From Lutjanus erythropterus (Eukaryota; Chordata; Actinopteri; Lutjaniformes; Lutjanidae): 64,000 nt of DNA. A program made the position numbers and the translations under genes. Below are positions 22,590 through 33,716 of this stretch, one piece after another. The DNA lies in contig CM034594.1 in the NCBI GenBank assembly GCA_020091685.1, forward strand, positions 42,791,250 to 42,855,249, written 5' to 3'. Position 1 is the first letter of the stretch. Every line of letters starts with the position of its first letter. Below the pieces are notes generated by a model. That model searched no databases. It had not been told where the DNA came from and saw nothing but the letters and a program-made list of their open reading frames with translations.

Positions 22590-23575
22590 CTTCTTGAGGA
22601 GGGGGTTACCAGATTTAAAACTCCTGAGTCAGTCCACGTTTTCATGCTGGAGCTTCTCCCACGGCGCTGTTCCCAAATAAGGGGAATAAGTCTGGATTAT
22701 TTGAAGTGGGGTTGTATGAGGTTCTTGTCGATGGCCGTCAGTGCACCCCAAGTTTGGAAAAGCAGAAAGGAGTGCCAGCATGGGAGCTAAGCAATGAACT
22801 GCTGCAGACAGGGCTCGCAGAAAAAGTTACTTTAGGCAATTAAAAAAGGTCCACCTCCAAAAAAAGTTGTCAGTTGCAGTGTAAGCTATATTTAAAACAT
22901 TTTCATAACCTTATTTTGCCATCAGACAGATTTTTTCTGTTGGGAAACCAATGTAATAAAAGCTAAATATTGCTCTCTCTAAATCAACCAAACTCCAAAG
23001 GTGAAATCAGTGATTTTACTTCACAGAACATGGGAGTCTACCACTGTCTTGATTAGTTAGTTTGTGTTGTTCTGTGACTTCAGTGTTTTACAAGGATAGT
23101 TCAGATTCATTGAGGTCACAGAATAACACAAGTAATTGAGAGAGATTGAGGCAGTGGTAGACGAGCAACTCTGCATTGTGAGAGGCACAATTACTAATTT
23201 CCCCTATAGAGTTTGGTTGGTTTGAGGATAGAAATATTTGGCCATTTCCCATCAAAAAAAGCTGCCTGACGGCAAAGTAAAGTGATGAAAATATTCTAAA
23301 TATAGCATATATAAAAGTGATAATAATTTATCTTAGGACCTTTATTAAGTGGCAAAAATACATTTTGTTGCTGACCCCTACCACACTTGTGGCCCCTTTC
23401 TGCTTCTTCAAACTGGGGGTGTGCCGAATGGCATTTGCTATGTGTAATACACTGACTATTAATAAGTACTTCATACAACCCAACATCAAATAATCCAAAC
23501 TATCACTTTGAAGGCCACATTTGAGCTCAGTCTGTGAGCTACTTAAAGATGCAACTTCAACTTTTTTCATGTACC
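22590..23575. mobile_element. Foldback repeat H with ~400-bp inverted arms
   Basis: Left arm 22691-23085 and right arm 23110-23500 are diverged inverted repeats separated by about 24 bases. Matching pairs include GGATTATTTGAAG with CATCAAATAATCC, GGGTTGTATGAGG with TCATACAACCC, AAGCAGAAAGG with CCTTTCTGCTTC, and GTCTACCACTG with CAGTGGTAGAC. Outside the arms, the left flank (22590-22680) and right flank (23510-23575) recur together, without the arms, at 24165-24375. Short ORFs on the arms are not genes. Confidence 0.8.
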
Positions 23576-24164
23576 TTCAATCATACAGAAGCCTGGGCTG
23601 CTGGAATTAAAATTAAAAATGTATTTACTGTAGAATTAACTGACAAATTTGTTTTGTTTTTTTTATTAATTTTATTAATTTTTTTAAATTCTGTTTATCT
23701 GAATATCATTTGTATGGTGCAAATATGTGTTTCTGTGTGTATTAATGCATACATACATGTGTGTATGTTTTTGTATATATGTGTACATATGTTTGTGTGT
23801 ATATGTACAATTATATGTATAAAAAAAAGAGGGAAAAGGTAAATTTATTTATTTTCTTTATAACCTCACTTTATCAGCACCTTACCCTCTGATATCTATG
23901 CTCTCCTGTCGTTATTATTTAGCCTATGTTTTACTATGTACGTTATTTGTTTTTTACTCCTTTATGGATACTATGTTCTGTCATGTAAGGAAAGTTGGGA
24001 TGGGGAGGTGGGTCAGGTAATATAAATGACTCAATTGATTAACTGTATGTAAAGGCCTTTTTCTAGGCCATGTCAAAGTATTATCCCTGTACTCTGAACT
24101 ATAATAAAAAGATTATTAAAAATAATAAAAACTAAAAAAAAGGTGTTGTGGTTAAAGTGTTTGG
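23576..24164. other. Unclassified AT-rich sequence with TATG/TG tracts
   Basis: Interrupted ATGTGTGTAT-type repeats lie at 23728-23815. A stretch ending in AATAAAAAGATTATTAAAAA near 24100-24130 resembles a retroposon 3' end, but I see no coding remnant or target-site duplication. Confidence 0.35.
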
Positions 24165-24375
24165 AAATGGGTGTGTTATTAAAAACCTAGAGGAGGGGGG
24201 TTGTTACCAGAGTGAGTCAGTCAGCCTTTACATCGGATGATGGAGCTTCTCTCATGGCACTGTTCCCCATAAGATCTGCATTAAGGTATCAGTCCAGTTC
24301 CCAACATAGTTTTCCACTTAAAGGCCACTTTTGAGCTGAGACTGTGAGCTACTTAAAGATGCAATTTCAACTTTT
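24165..24375 (+). mobile_element. Repeat H, copy lacking the long arms
   Basis: Contains GAGGGGGGTTGTTACCAGAG and GATGGAGCTTCTCTCATGGC with GCACTGTTCCCCATAAG, followed within 90 bases by AAAGGCCACTTTTGAGCTGA and GAGCTACTTAAAGATGCAA. The same two blocks flank the 0.8-kb foldback core at 22691-23500. This copy is either a deletion product or the unexpanded form. Confidence 0.7.
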
Positions 24376-25549
24376 TAGGCACTAAAAGGTAAGCAGCTGT
24401 AAACCAATACTCTCGACAGGCTTTTCTTGGCTCCAGTGTGAGCAGCGTGTGCGCCTTTACGTCCGACCGATGGTATAGACGGAGAGGGTCATCAATTCTT
24501 ATTTAAGACCATTCTACCTCATATGACACCCTCTTATTACAATAAATTGACTGGTCATAGCTGTTCTGCAGCGGATGTTGAGCTGGTGTGTAATTTCCCA
24601 GTGGCTCAATTTAAGATAATGGTACGCTGTAAGAAGTTGAGAGAAACATAACCTCTGTGCCTCACAAGTTTTCAAACATCCAGTTAGGCATGATATACGA
24701 GCCAAAAGCATTGACGATATCAGAATTTTCAAAAGTGGTGGATAGAAAATAAACAGCAGGGACAGGACAGGGGGTGAAGGAGCTCACGCAAATATCAATA
24801 AACACTCCTCTTCCGTCTCGGAAGCTTCCTGCTTTATTTGATTAGGCTGAAGACGGAGGGAGGGTAGGGGGTGAAAAACAGAGCAGTCATGCTCTTTTGC
24901 TTTTCTTCCTCCTTTCCCTTCCTCCGCAATCTTCAGCCTCCCCTTAATGGGAATGGGAAGTTTGGGAAGTGGAGGGGAGGCGGTGGGGGGGGCTGCAGCT
25001 AGCCTCAGCCTAACCTCCCCCATCTGGACTGGGGAGGGGAGGGGGCGACTTGCCAGCCTCCAGGCTACTCCCAACCCTTCCCAGCTGTTGGCTGTTCAGG
25101 GACAGAGGCTTTTTTTCCCCCAAGTGTGTGTTTTTGGTGGGCTTGAGAAAGCATTTTTTTTTTTTATAAACAATTGCCATATCCTCCACCAGCTGCTGAC
25201 CCCACGGCTCCTGTCCCTGAGCAGAGCTCGGGAAGCAGGCGGAGGGGAATGGTTTTCATTTAGGAGACTCTGCTTTGCAGGGGAGACTTGCTAAAGGGTG
25301 CTTGGCCCCACTGCTGTTAGCACGCTAGCTATAATGCAGAAGCTAGATAGGTCACTGACCGTGAGCAAGAGATGTTAGCTGATAGCAGCCACAGTGAAAG
25401 CAGCGCTGCTATCAGCACCTTGTGTGTTATGGGATGGAGCTGGAGGCAAGTCATAGGGATGTTCCTGATGAACAATTTCCCTGTCAATTAAACGGAAATC
25501 GACGAGTCTAAAAGTCAGAAAACACTCAGAAAACAGTTCAAATTGAGCA
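24376..25549. other. Unique sequence with a G-rich patch
   Basis: The GC-rich block 24940-25040 contains a putative G-quadruplex (GGG at 24949-24951, 24955-24957 and 24964-24966, then GGGG at 24974-24977; loops of 3, 6 and 7). No gene is supported; the 115-codon plus-strand ORF is featureless. Confidence 0.4.
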
Positions 25550-25557
25550 CAATTTAT

Positions 25558-26208
25558 CAGAGATGGGAAATAACTCAATACAAATACTTTGTTACTGTAC
25601 TTATTTAAATTTTTCTGGTATCTGCACTTTCATCTTGTTACACCTTTTTTTGTCTTGTTACGTCTTTTAAGTTGTTTTTGTCTCATTACGTGTTATACGT
25701 AATTTTTGTTTGGTTCTTTTTTTTTCATGCTGTTTTTGTTTTCTATCTTTTTTACATTGTTTTCATGTCTTTTATATCATTGTTGTCTTGTTACATCATT
25801 TATCTTTTTATATCACATTTATGTTACATCTTTTTACATCTTTTTTATCTTGTCATCAATAATTCCCCTCAAATCCATTAAATCTAAAATAACAAGCCTG
25901 TTTTGAAAATGTAAGGAGTAGAGATACTTGTGTTAAAATGTGGGGAGTAAAACTAAAAAGATGCAACAAAATTAAATGAAACAGAGAGAGATTTGACTAT
26001 GGAGAAAAAGGTGAGGTTCAGTTAGCTTTGCATGAAATCATCCTGTACAAACGTCGTTCAGAGGATTGTTTTTTACTTTTATACTCGGGGTACATTTCAG
26101 AGCCTGTACTTTTTCACTTTTACTTGAGTAAAGTAGTTGAATCGGTACTTCTACTTTTACCGCAGTGTTTTACTAGACTAGAGTACAGAATGTGTTTTGC
26201 CACCTCTG
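25558..26208 (+). mobile_element. Family B hAT-like MITE, copy 2, with perfect 8-bp TSD
   Basis: Starts CAGAGATGGGAAATAACT and ends TTTTGCCACCTCTG. It is flanked on both sides by CAATTTAT (25550-25557 and 26209-26216), a perfect 8-bp target-site duplication typical of hAT elements. The centre holds a degenerate CTTGTTACATCTTTT-type minisatellite (25628-25858). The minisatellite and adjoining block lie in the opposite orientation, relative to the element ends, to those in copy 1 at 18315-19040. ORFs inside are repeat translations. Confidence 0.85.
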
Positions 26209-26216
26209 CAATTTAT

Positions 26217-26966
26217 TAATTGATAAACACTATCCCAAAAATATTGGCTATATAAGGCCATTAATCACAATCTTCAATAACCAAACTGTATTTTAAGCAC
26301 CACTGAAATGTGTGGCACTATGTGTCATTATTATGGACATTGCAAATTATCCTGCAAAACACAACAACAACTGACTGAATGTGTCTTTTCAGACTAAGTG
26401 GGATCACAGCATCTGTGGATAAATGACATCATTTACACAGAGCTAATGTTAGCTGTCATGCACTGTGGCTAACGTTAGCAGTGCTAGCAGCAGCAGACAG
26501 GTTGGCGTTCACATGCCCGTGCTCAATGTGGTTACACACTGCTCTGGTCGAGTGGTTGTATGCCACTTTATCCTGACACAGTCCACACACAGCATTATTT
26601 TCATTTTATTTCAGATCAAAATACTGACACCCTGTGTTGTTTACAAGCTGTCATCAGTCTCTCTCTGTTGATAGCAACATCTGGGCCCCCTGCTGCACAA
26701 CATCTTAGAGGTAACAGTCAACCACAATGGTACATTAATAAAATATAATTATTATACATCTCTACAGCTGATATCTCCAAAACTCTGCAATTATTAATCG
26801 CTTATGGTTCTGAAAGGGTCTTTGTTTCCATGTCCACGTCTGTAAAAAAAAAATAAAAATAATAAACACGACATGAAGACATTGTGTACACGCCAGAAAC
26901 GGATCCTGGGCAACAACTCTATGACAACTCTGATGAGAGACATTATCTCAAATACAGAAGGAGAGA
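26217..26966. other. No gene seen
   Basis: Unique sequence with several GCTAACGTTAGC-type motifs near 26445-26490. Nothing coding is supportable. Confidence 0.5.
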
Positions 26967-27330
26967 TACCATGCTAATCTTTTGGGTTCATATTTTTATT
27001 TGAAGGATCTAATAGAATAGATTTATAGGCTTTAATGTTCATAAAACACAGTATTTTTCTTATACTGTCCATGTCTGAAACACCCTCCAGAAAAGCTCAG
27101 TCTGCTCTGATTGGTCAGCTCCCTGCTCAGAGGAGCAGGCACTGCCCACTGTGATTCACTTGGTATTCAGTGGGCGGGACAGTCACTGATCTAGAGGTGG
27201 TGCTAAGGCCTTTGTGACATCATAAGGGGAGGCAAATCTGACTGGTGTTTTGAAACACATTTTCTGAAAGTGGAAAAAAGCTAAGAAAAAAAAGATGGCA
27301 GGTTCTCATATCTTGGGGGTCTTTAGAAAT
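26967..27330 (+). mobile_element. Interspersed repeat family D, copy 1
   Basis: Closely related, in the same orientation, to 33311-33716. Shared blocks in order: TTTTGGGTTCATA, TCTAATAGAATAG, GGCTTTAATGTTCATAAAAC, AGAAAAGCTCAGTCTGCTCT, GATTGGTCAGCTC, TATTCAGTGGGCGGGAC, CCTTTGTGACATCATAA and TTGGGGGTC. It lacks about 45 bases present in copy 2 before CAGAAAAGC. No coding capacity; class unknown. Confidence 0.8.
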
Positions 27331-27420
27331 CAAATCAAAGATGATTATAATAGCACATTTTTATACCTATGTGATCAAAGGTTAATTTTACATTTCATTA
27401 GTTTTAGAAGGCTTTTAACT

Positions 27421-27820
27421 AAAGCTGCAATGATTAATCAAATGTGAATTGATAAATTAATTTAATTAAAAGAATCCCCAACTATTTATTTAATTGATTA
27501 ATCAGTTTAAATCGTTTTTAAGAGAAAAAGTCAAAATATTTTCGATTTCGATTTTTCAGATAAACAGAAATGAAAGGTCTAAATTCTCTGATTTCAGCTT
27601 CTTAAATGTGAATATTTTCTGGTTTCTTCACTCCTCTGACAGTAAACTGAATATCTTTGCAATGAGGACAAAACAAGACATTTGAGGACGTCATCTTGGA
27701 CTTTGAGAAACCCTGACTGAATTTTTTCACCATTTTCTGACATTTTAAAACAACAACTATTCATTGAGAAAATAATGGACTGATTATTGACTATGAAATT
27801 CATCGTTAGTTGCAGCCCTA
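27421..27820 (-). mobile_element. Family A hAT-like MITE, near full length
   Basis: Runs from AAAGCTGCAATGATTAATC to GTTAGTTGCAGCCCTA, giving both termini. Internal blocks are AATTCTCTGATTTCAGCTTC, ATATTTTCTGGTTTCTTC, CAGTAAACTGAATATC and AAGACATTTGAGGACGTCAT. A short extra GATTTCGATTTTTCAG patch is present at about 27544-27560. Confidence 0.85.
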
Positions 27821-27854
27821 CCTTAAGCACATTTTGAAATTGTCTGAAGTTGTG

Positions 27855-28059
27855 AATTCTTGTCTGGGACAGGGGTGTTCAGAAATAAAAAGATGAAATA
27901 AAGCAAAGCAGAACATTTCATAAATTACATATATGTCATATATATATATGAATCCTTAAGGAATAACTTTTCACCCAAAAAATGGAATTAGAGTGTTGGT
28001 ATTAATAATTGTTAAAGTTTCCTTTGGCAGGACATGATTCATCCCAATTCTCAAGAATG
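27855..28059 (-). mobile_element. Interspersed repeat family F, copy 3
   Basis: Minus orientation. Reading the reverse strand gives ATTCTTGAGAATTGGGAT, TACCAACACTCTAATTCC and GGATTCATATATATAT, then TGTCATATATGTAATTTAT and TGTCCCAGACAAG, as in copies 1 and 2. The distal part (CTCAAAATCTAAA onwards) is missing. Confidence 0.75.
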
Positions 28060-29059
28060 TATAAAATTAAAATATAGCTTAGTATATAGCTTTAAATAAA
28101 TCCTCAATCTTTGAAAAGAACTTCTGCCAAGCAACAATGGCAGAAAGTAAAGAAAGTAAGAGGCAAAGTGTTGTGTGTCAAAGGGGAGAACACAACAAGA
28201 TGGGAGCCACCATCTTCAACAAACACACAAACAAAAGAAAACAAAAACAAAAAAACACACACCTACTCCCACCCACCACCTCCCACTTGCCTGTCCTCAT
28301 ACAGACGTCCCACTGCATGTGTTGATGAAAAATGGATTGGATGCTTGTTAGTGAGGGCGGGTACAGGTGCCAGTGCAGTATGTATATCATCCGATGGCAT
28401 GTTTGTGCTAATGTACTATGTATGAGGCGGCCGGGCCTCATGCAACATTCAGCAGGCCGGGGAGGCCGTAGGTGAGGCCAGCGCAGCCTGCAGCCAAAGA
28501 CGCCCGCACCTCCGAGTGTGTGTGTGAGCTCAAACTGAGCTTTGTCACAGCTGGCTGGTGGATCCTCACATTTAGAAACACAACTGGGAGGCCACTCACG
28601 CAACCGCGTTTCTTTAAGTCATACGCATTGTTACACACACAAACACTGGCCTCGGCACAGCGGGACTGCAGTGCACACAAAGGCTATTTTTCTACTTGCA
28701 TCATAAAACACAAGAAAATACACACACACACACACACACTTTGGCTGGGCGGATGCTTTTTGCTCGGCGGGCATCATATTTGAACTTTCACCTCAAGTGT
28801 CCAGCACACACACATACACTAACACACCCATACACACAACTGCTCGCTCTTTGTACTGGTCTGCCTTGGAATCGCATGGTAATACTTCATTATGGCAGCA
28901 CTGTAATTTGGGGGGAATGAGCACTTCAAACGAACGGCAACCCACACACAAACACACACGGACGGGGTTACTGTAAATGTGTGTAACCTTCAGTTCTGCT
29001 GGGACCCATATCAGTTTTTTTTTTTTCCTGGATTCCCAGAACAGTCCAAAATACACCAG
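28060..29059. other. No gene seen; CA tract
   Basis: (CA)n at 28721-28739 and an A/C-rich patch at 28220-28262. ORFs near 28.1-28.8 kb overlap on both strands and contain the microsatellite; none is convincing. Confidence 0.5.
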
Positions 29060-29480
29060 GACAGTAATCAGAGGCGCGCTGCGAGGTTATAATTGTTGGA
29101 GCTGATTACAAAGTGGAGAGTAATGGCTCAGATTGGGAGAGGAGTGCAACGCCAACTTGTGCAGAGTGAAATGTGAACTGAGGGACACAGGGTGTCTGCA
29201 GGAAGCAGGTTCGAAGGCCTCCAGGATACTAACAGCCATTTAATTCATGACAAAGTAAATTAAGAAGTAAATCAATTTCTTACTAAAGTTGCTCTATTAA
29301 AAGTCACATTACACCCTTTCTCCATTCACATGTGCTGGCTTGACCCGGTTGACTCGCCGGGCTCAAAGGCTGTGATGATCGCAGTAGTGCAGCCACGTGT
29401 TGCCTACTGCGGGGTTGAGCTCATAGCTATCATCACCGCAAACTTTATTTTGAAGGGTAAATCTCATGTTGAAATTAGCA
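29060..29480. other. Candidate conserved non-coding block
   Basis: Repeat-free sequence with GAGCTGATTACAAAG, CATTTAATTCATGAC and an ACTTTATTTTGAAGG block in a balanced background. No open frame runs through it. Enhancer-like by composition only. Confidence 0.25.
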
Positions 29481-31484
29481 CATCGATCTGTTAATACACC
29501 TATGGATCAGCACTGTCTCACAGAAGTCAGCCTCCGATTAGTCGATAAACTCAACCCAAGGCATCTTGGGATTGCCTGTGTAAAAATGGATAAATAACTA
29601 CAGCAGACACTGGATGCTGGATTCATTTGACCGTGCCTCCAAGAAGACGCAGCACTTCAAGGTTGGATTACAAAGCTTCTGAAAGGGATATGATTGCACA
29701 AGAGCCAAAGTTTTAAATGTACAACGCTAGCGTTAACATTATCTTAACGTTAGCCTTTCTTGCACAGCTTACTTTGGGGGCTAATCCCATCACTGTTTGA
29801 GCAGTTCAGAAACAACAAACGAGACTTTTCTTGGTGTTGAGAAGCTGCAGCATATATTAACTGACACACTGTAACCTGAACTGTACATTTACTGCCACAG
29901 TGACAACTCAATGTTAAGTTCAAGTTTCTGCTTGGCCATGAGCAGCATCGTCACTCCCCTCCTCACTCCCCCTCACTTGCAAACTGCACACACTTACGTC
30001 CTGCCCTGTTCCTTAAAGGAACTATATTACGCTAATGACAGTAAACTTCAATAAAGTCCAATAAAGCAGTTTAAAAAAAAAAGTTTTATAGACATATAGA
30101 GGAACACTTGTAAATGATGCAACAGTTAAAATAAATAGGAATTAAGAAGAAGAATATTACAAAAGACTAATAAAATGGAAAGAAATTAAGGAAATGGGGT
30201 GAATAAATTGGAGAGGTAAGGATGAAAACCATTCATTCATTCATTCATTCATTCTGTGAATTACTATTATGTGAATATATAATAAAAATTCAAAACATAC
30301 AGTCCTTTCATAACTTACTTGGGACCTGATTTAAACAATAACTGCGGGGTCTGTGGTCTGATGTGGAGACAATACATGTATTATTTGCATTGAACTATGT
30401 CCTGACTCTCTCTGTACGTTCCTGTTTCTTTTTCTTTCTTTTTAAAATTGGCTGAGTAACCTGTCAAATCTGTGACTGTAAACCTGTCGATGTTAATAAT
30501 GTTTTTTAAGAAAAAAGAAACTAAAAAAAACCCAAAACACATATGGTACGGAATAAATGGAAATTTAAATGAGTGTGTGTATGTGCGTCTGTGTGTGTGT
30601 GCATCCCACAACCAGTTATTTATTTAGTCTAAACAAAGACCCCAAAGACCCCCTTCAAACACTCCTTCATCCATATGTATAAATAATACAAAACACACAT
30701 GCACACAAACACCATTTATGGCTCCCATCGTGTGGACGCTGTCACACAAACACACTGCGCCAGGGGCCAACACGATGTGAGGTTGTCCTTTGTCCTTACA
30801 CACAACACACAAGTTGGGCGTAATGCTCAAATGAGCTGGAATTGAGAAAAGATGGTGTAGTGTGGGTGGCTGCAATGCGTGAGACCAGGCACATATTTAA
30901 AAAGTCCCAGCTTAAAGGTAAAACACGCACTGTTTAATGTACGACTGAGACGGCAACTTTCACTGAACACAGCACAAACAGCATACAGCATATTTACATG
31001 TAACATTAAGTTTTATACATATACACAGAAATATAACCTTAAGGATTTTAACTGGATTTATTACAGACAACATGCATTTATTGGCTAATGAAAAGCATCA
31101 AATTAGAGCTTAAAGCACTGTACTGAGGGGTCTAAAATACAGTCTTTTATTTAACATATATGCACAATAAGAACAGGAGATAATTATTGCACAATTTCTC
31201 AGCTCTTACAGTTTTTGATGAAAACACAGACTATTAAATATCTCATAAAAGTTTAGCCTTAACTTTGCAGAGTGACTGCAGGTTCCATGCTAACACTTGC
31301 ATCAGAACTGAGAGCAAACTGAGTAATAAAGTTAAATAAATGCTAGTTTGGTTGGGTCAGTTACTGTTTCTGTTTAAAAAATGATTAAAACATTTTGATC
31401 TTTATTGAAACATTTTATAACAGCAAAAATGCTGAGGTTTGAAATGTTGAAGGTGTGTTACCTCTGGAATGACACTCTTAGAAA
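29481..31484. other. No gene seen; (ATTC)n
   Basis: (ATTC)6 at 30231-30254. Otherwise AT-rich unique sequence with GCTAGCGTTAAC-type motifs near 29727. Confidence 0.5.
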
Positions 31485-31960
31485 TAAAGGTTCCAAACCT
31501 AAACTGGTTCTTCCTGAAGAGCTGAAGTTCTACTATTAAAAGTTCCATGTGTGGGTTCTAGATAAAACCCTTGGAATATAAAAATGCTTCTTGGTGGAAC
31601 CCCCAGGGTTAAAAGCCTTGGAAAATCAGAAGGTCCTTGGTTCTAGATAAACCCCTGAGATATAAAAGGGACCTCCGCAGAACCCTCTGGGATTCTCTAG
31701 TTTGTAGACGAAACCCATAGAATATGAAAAGGTTCTCTGTAAAACCTCCTGGGTGAGTTCTAGACTAAACCCTTAGAAAATAGGAAGGTTCTTGGTAGAA
31801 CTCTGTAAGTGGGTTCTAGATGAAACCCTTGGAGTATAAAAGAGTTCTTGGACAGAGCCTCCAGAGAGGGTTTTGGGCGGAACCATTACACCATAGAAGG
31901 GCTCTCTGTAGAACTGTCATAGGGGGTTCTGCATGAAACCTTTCATAGGGTCTAAGGTCT
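31485..31960. repeat. Degenerate minisatellite, unit about 55-60 bp
   Basis: Tandem units start with GGGTTCTAGATAAAACCC-like sequence at about 31553, 31637, 31690, 31753, 31811, 31868 and 31923. Each is followed by TTGGAATATAAAA, AGGTTCTTGGTAGAAC and CTCTGGG variants. Spacing is 53-63 bases except the first, which is 84 bases and contains an extra partial unit. I recall similar GGTTC/GAACC repeats from fish, often within DNA transposons. Divergence between units is high, so the array is old. Confidence 0.85.
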
Positions 31961-33310
31961 AATAGCTTCTACAGGAGAACATCCCATCATTACATAGTCT
32001 CAAATCTTAATAAAGTTACAGACCATAAAACCAAAACAATGAGCTGAAAGATACTAAAACACTTGGTAGAGTTGAGGGGAACTGTAAACTTGGGTGACAA
32101 TCCTCTGTGGGTTTTTCATCACGAACAACACCTTTCATATTACACTTAACTGTCTGATGCATCGACAATACAAAAATTAATTCATTATTCAGTTTTAGAC
32201 AGGACAAATAAGACTCAAATACATTTAACTGTAACCTATAAAACTACTGTATACTGAATGGTAATAAACATGACATGTAGTGTGTCGTATGGGCAAGGGG
32301 CACACCTGTATTATGATCAATTAAAAAAACAAAAAAAAAAAAAAAGAAAACAAAGATCTTATATAATCTTGGCACTTCTGTAATGCCAGTTCTTGGTTCT
32401 TATGTCAACATGGACTTCATCAGTCCAGTCGGGTTTGGGTCAACCTCACTTAAATTGCAACATGAACAAACTCAACATATTTTATGTCCTTGGTGCGTTC
32501 TGAATGACAGAAAGGGAACATTTTGGAAATCACCTGAATATGACAGAAAGTGCCTTTTTTTTTAGTACAGGCATTTAGTGAGGAAAAAAAAGGTCTGAAC
32601 CTCACACAAAATGCAAGAGAAAATCTGACAAAATGTTTAGTGCACATAAAAGCCTCCTTCCTAGCATAAAAACAGTTCTAAGAGATCCTGGTGATGCTTA
32701 AAAAGAGTTTCTTAACCATACACCGGCATTGGTACACAACTGGTACTTTCATCTTTACGTGCAATATCACGTTTGTGCTAGTTTTATGTTATTATCTGGT
32801 GCAATACAATTTTTCTCAATATCAAAGCCAATACTTATTTTTCTATTTTAGTTTACTTTTGTCCTTAACTTATCCTATGGTTCTTCTATTCGGCACCAAT
32901 CCACATGAATATTAGCACTGATTAACATACATTTAAACCAAATTATTCAAATATCACTTAAAATAGCACTTTTATATTACTTTAAAATATCTGTGACTGC
33001 AAAATTGGCAATCATGCACATAAACATATCTGTAAAACTAGTTTTGTTACAAAGATATTGAAAAAAAAAAAATAAAAAAAATAAAAAATTACCCCAGTAG
33101 GTCATTCTGACCCACTGATGCATCTAAGTGGTGTGGAATTTCCATTTTCACATTCTCTTTACTCAATCTGACTCCAGTGAACCCTTTGTATGGACATCAG
33201 ACAAGAGGACATGTATAAATCAGTTTTTAATATAGGCAGGAATGGAAAATTGTAGTATCACTAATTTCTGTATTTTTGAAATCCTGTCCCACACTTTCAA
33301 TTCCTTAAAG
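31961..33310. other. No gene seen; A-rich runs
   Basis: A-rich runs at 32323-32350 and 33060-33088. Other sequence is AT-rich and unique. Confidence 0.5.
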
Positions 33311-33716
33311 AAGACATATACTAACTTTTTGGGTTCATACTTATATTTGAGGGTTCTAATAGAATAGGTTTACAGGCTTTAATGTTCATAAAACAAATTA
33401 TTTGTCCTATACTGGCCATTTTTGCAGTCCCTTTATTCACCCCATGAAACACTCAGTTTTAGCTCCTGTGCTCCCTCAGAAAAGCTCAGTCTGCTCTGAT
33501 TGGTCAGCTCTCTGCTCAGGGGAGCAGGCATTGCCCCCTGTGATTCACTGGGTATTCAGTGGGCGGGACAAACACTTATCTATAGGTGGTACCAGGGCCT
33601 TTGTGACATCATAAAGGGAGACAAACTTGACCGGTGTTTCACAACACATATTTTTTGAAAAGAGCTGGCAAGCATAAAATAGATAGGATGGTCTTTTCTC
33701 ATATTTTGGGGGTCAT
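33311..33716 (+). mobile_element. Interspersed repeat family D, copy 2
   Basis: Same ordered blocks as 26967-27330, in the same orientation 6.3 kb away, and longer by about 45 bases before the CAGAAAAGCTCAG block. An ORF of 70 codons across it has no counterpart in copy 1, so it is not conserved coding sequence. Confidence 0.8.
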
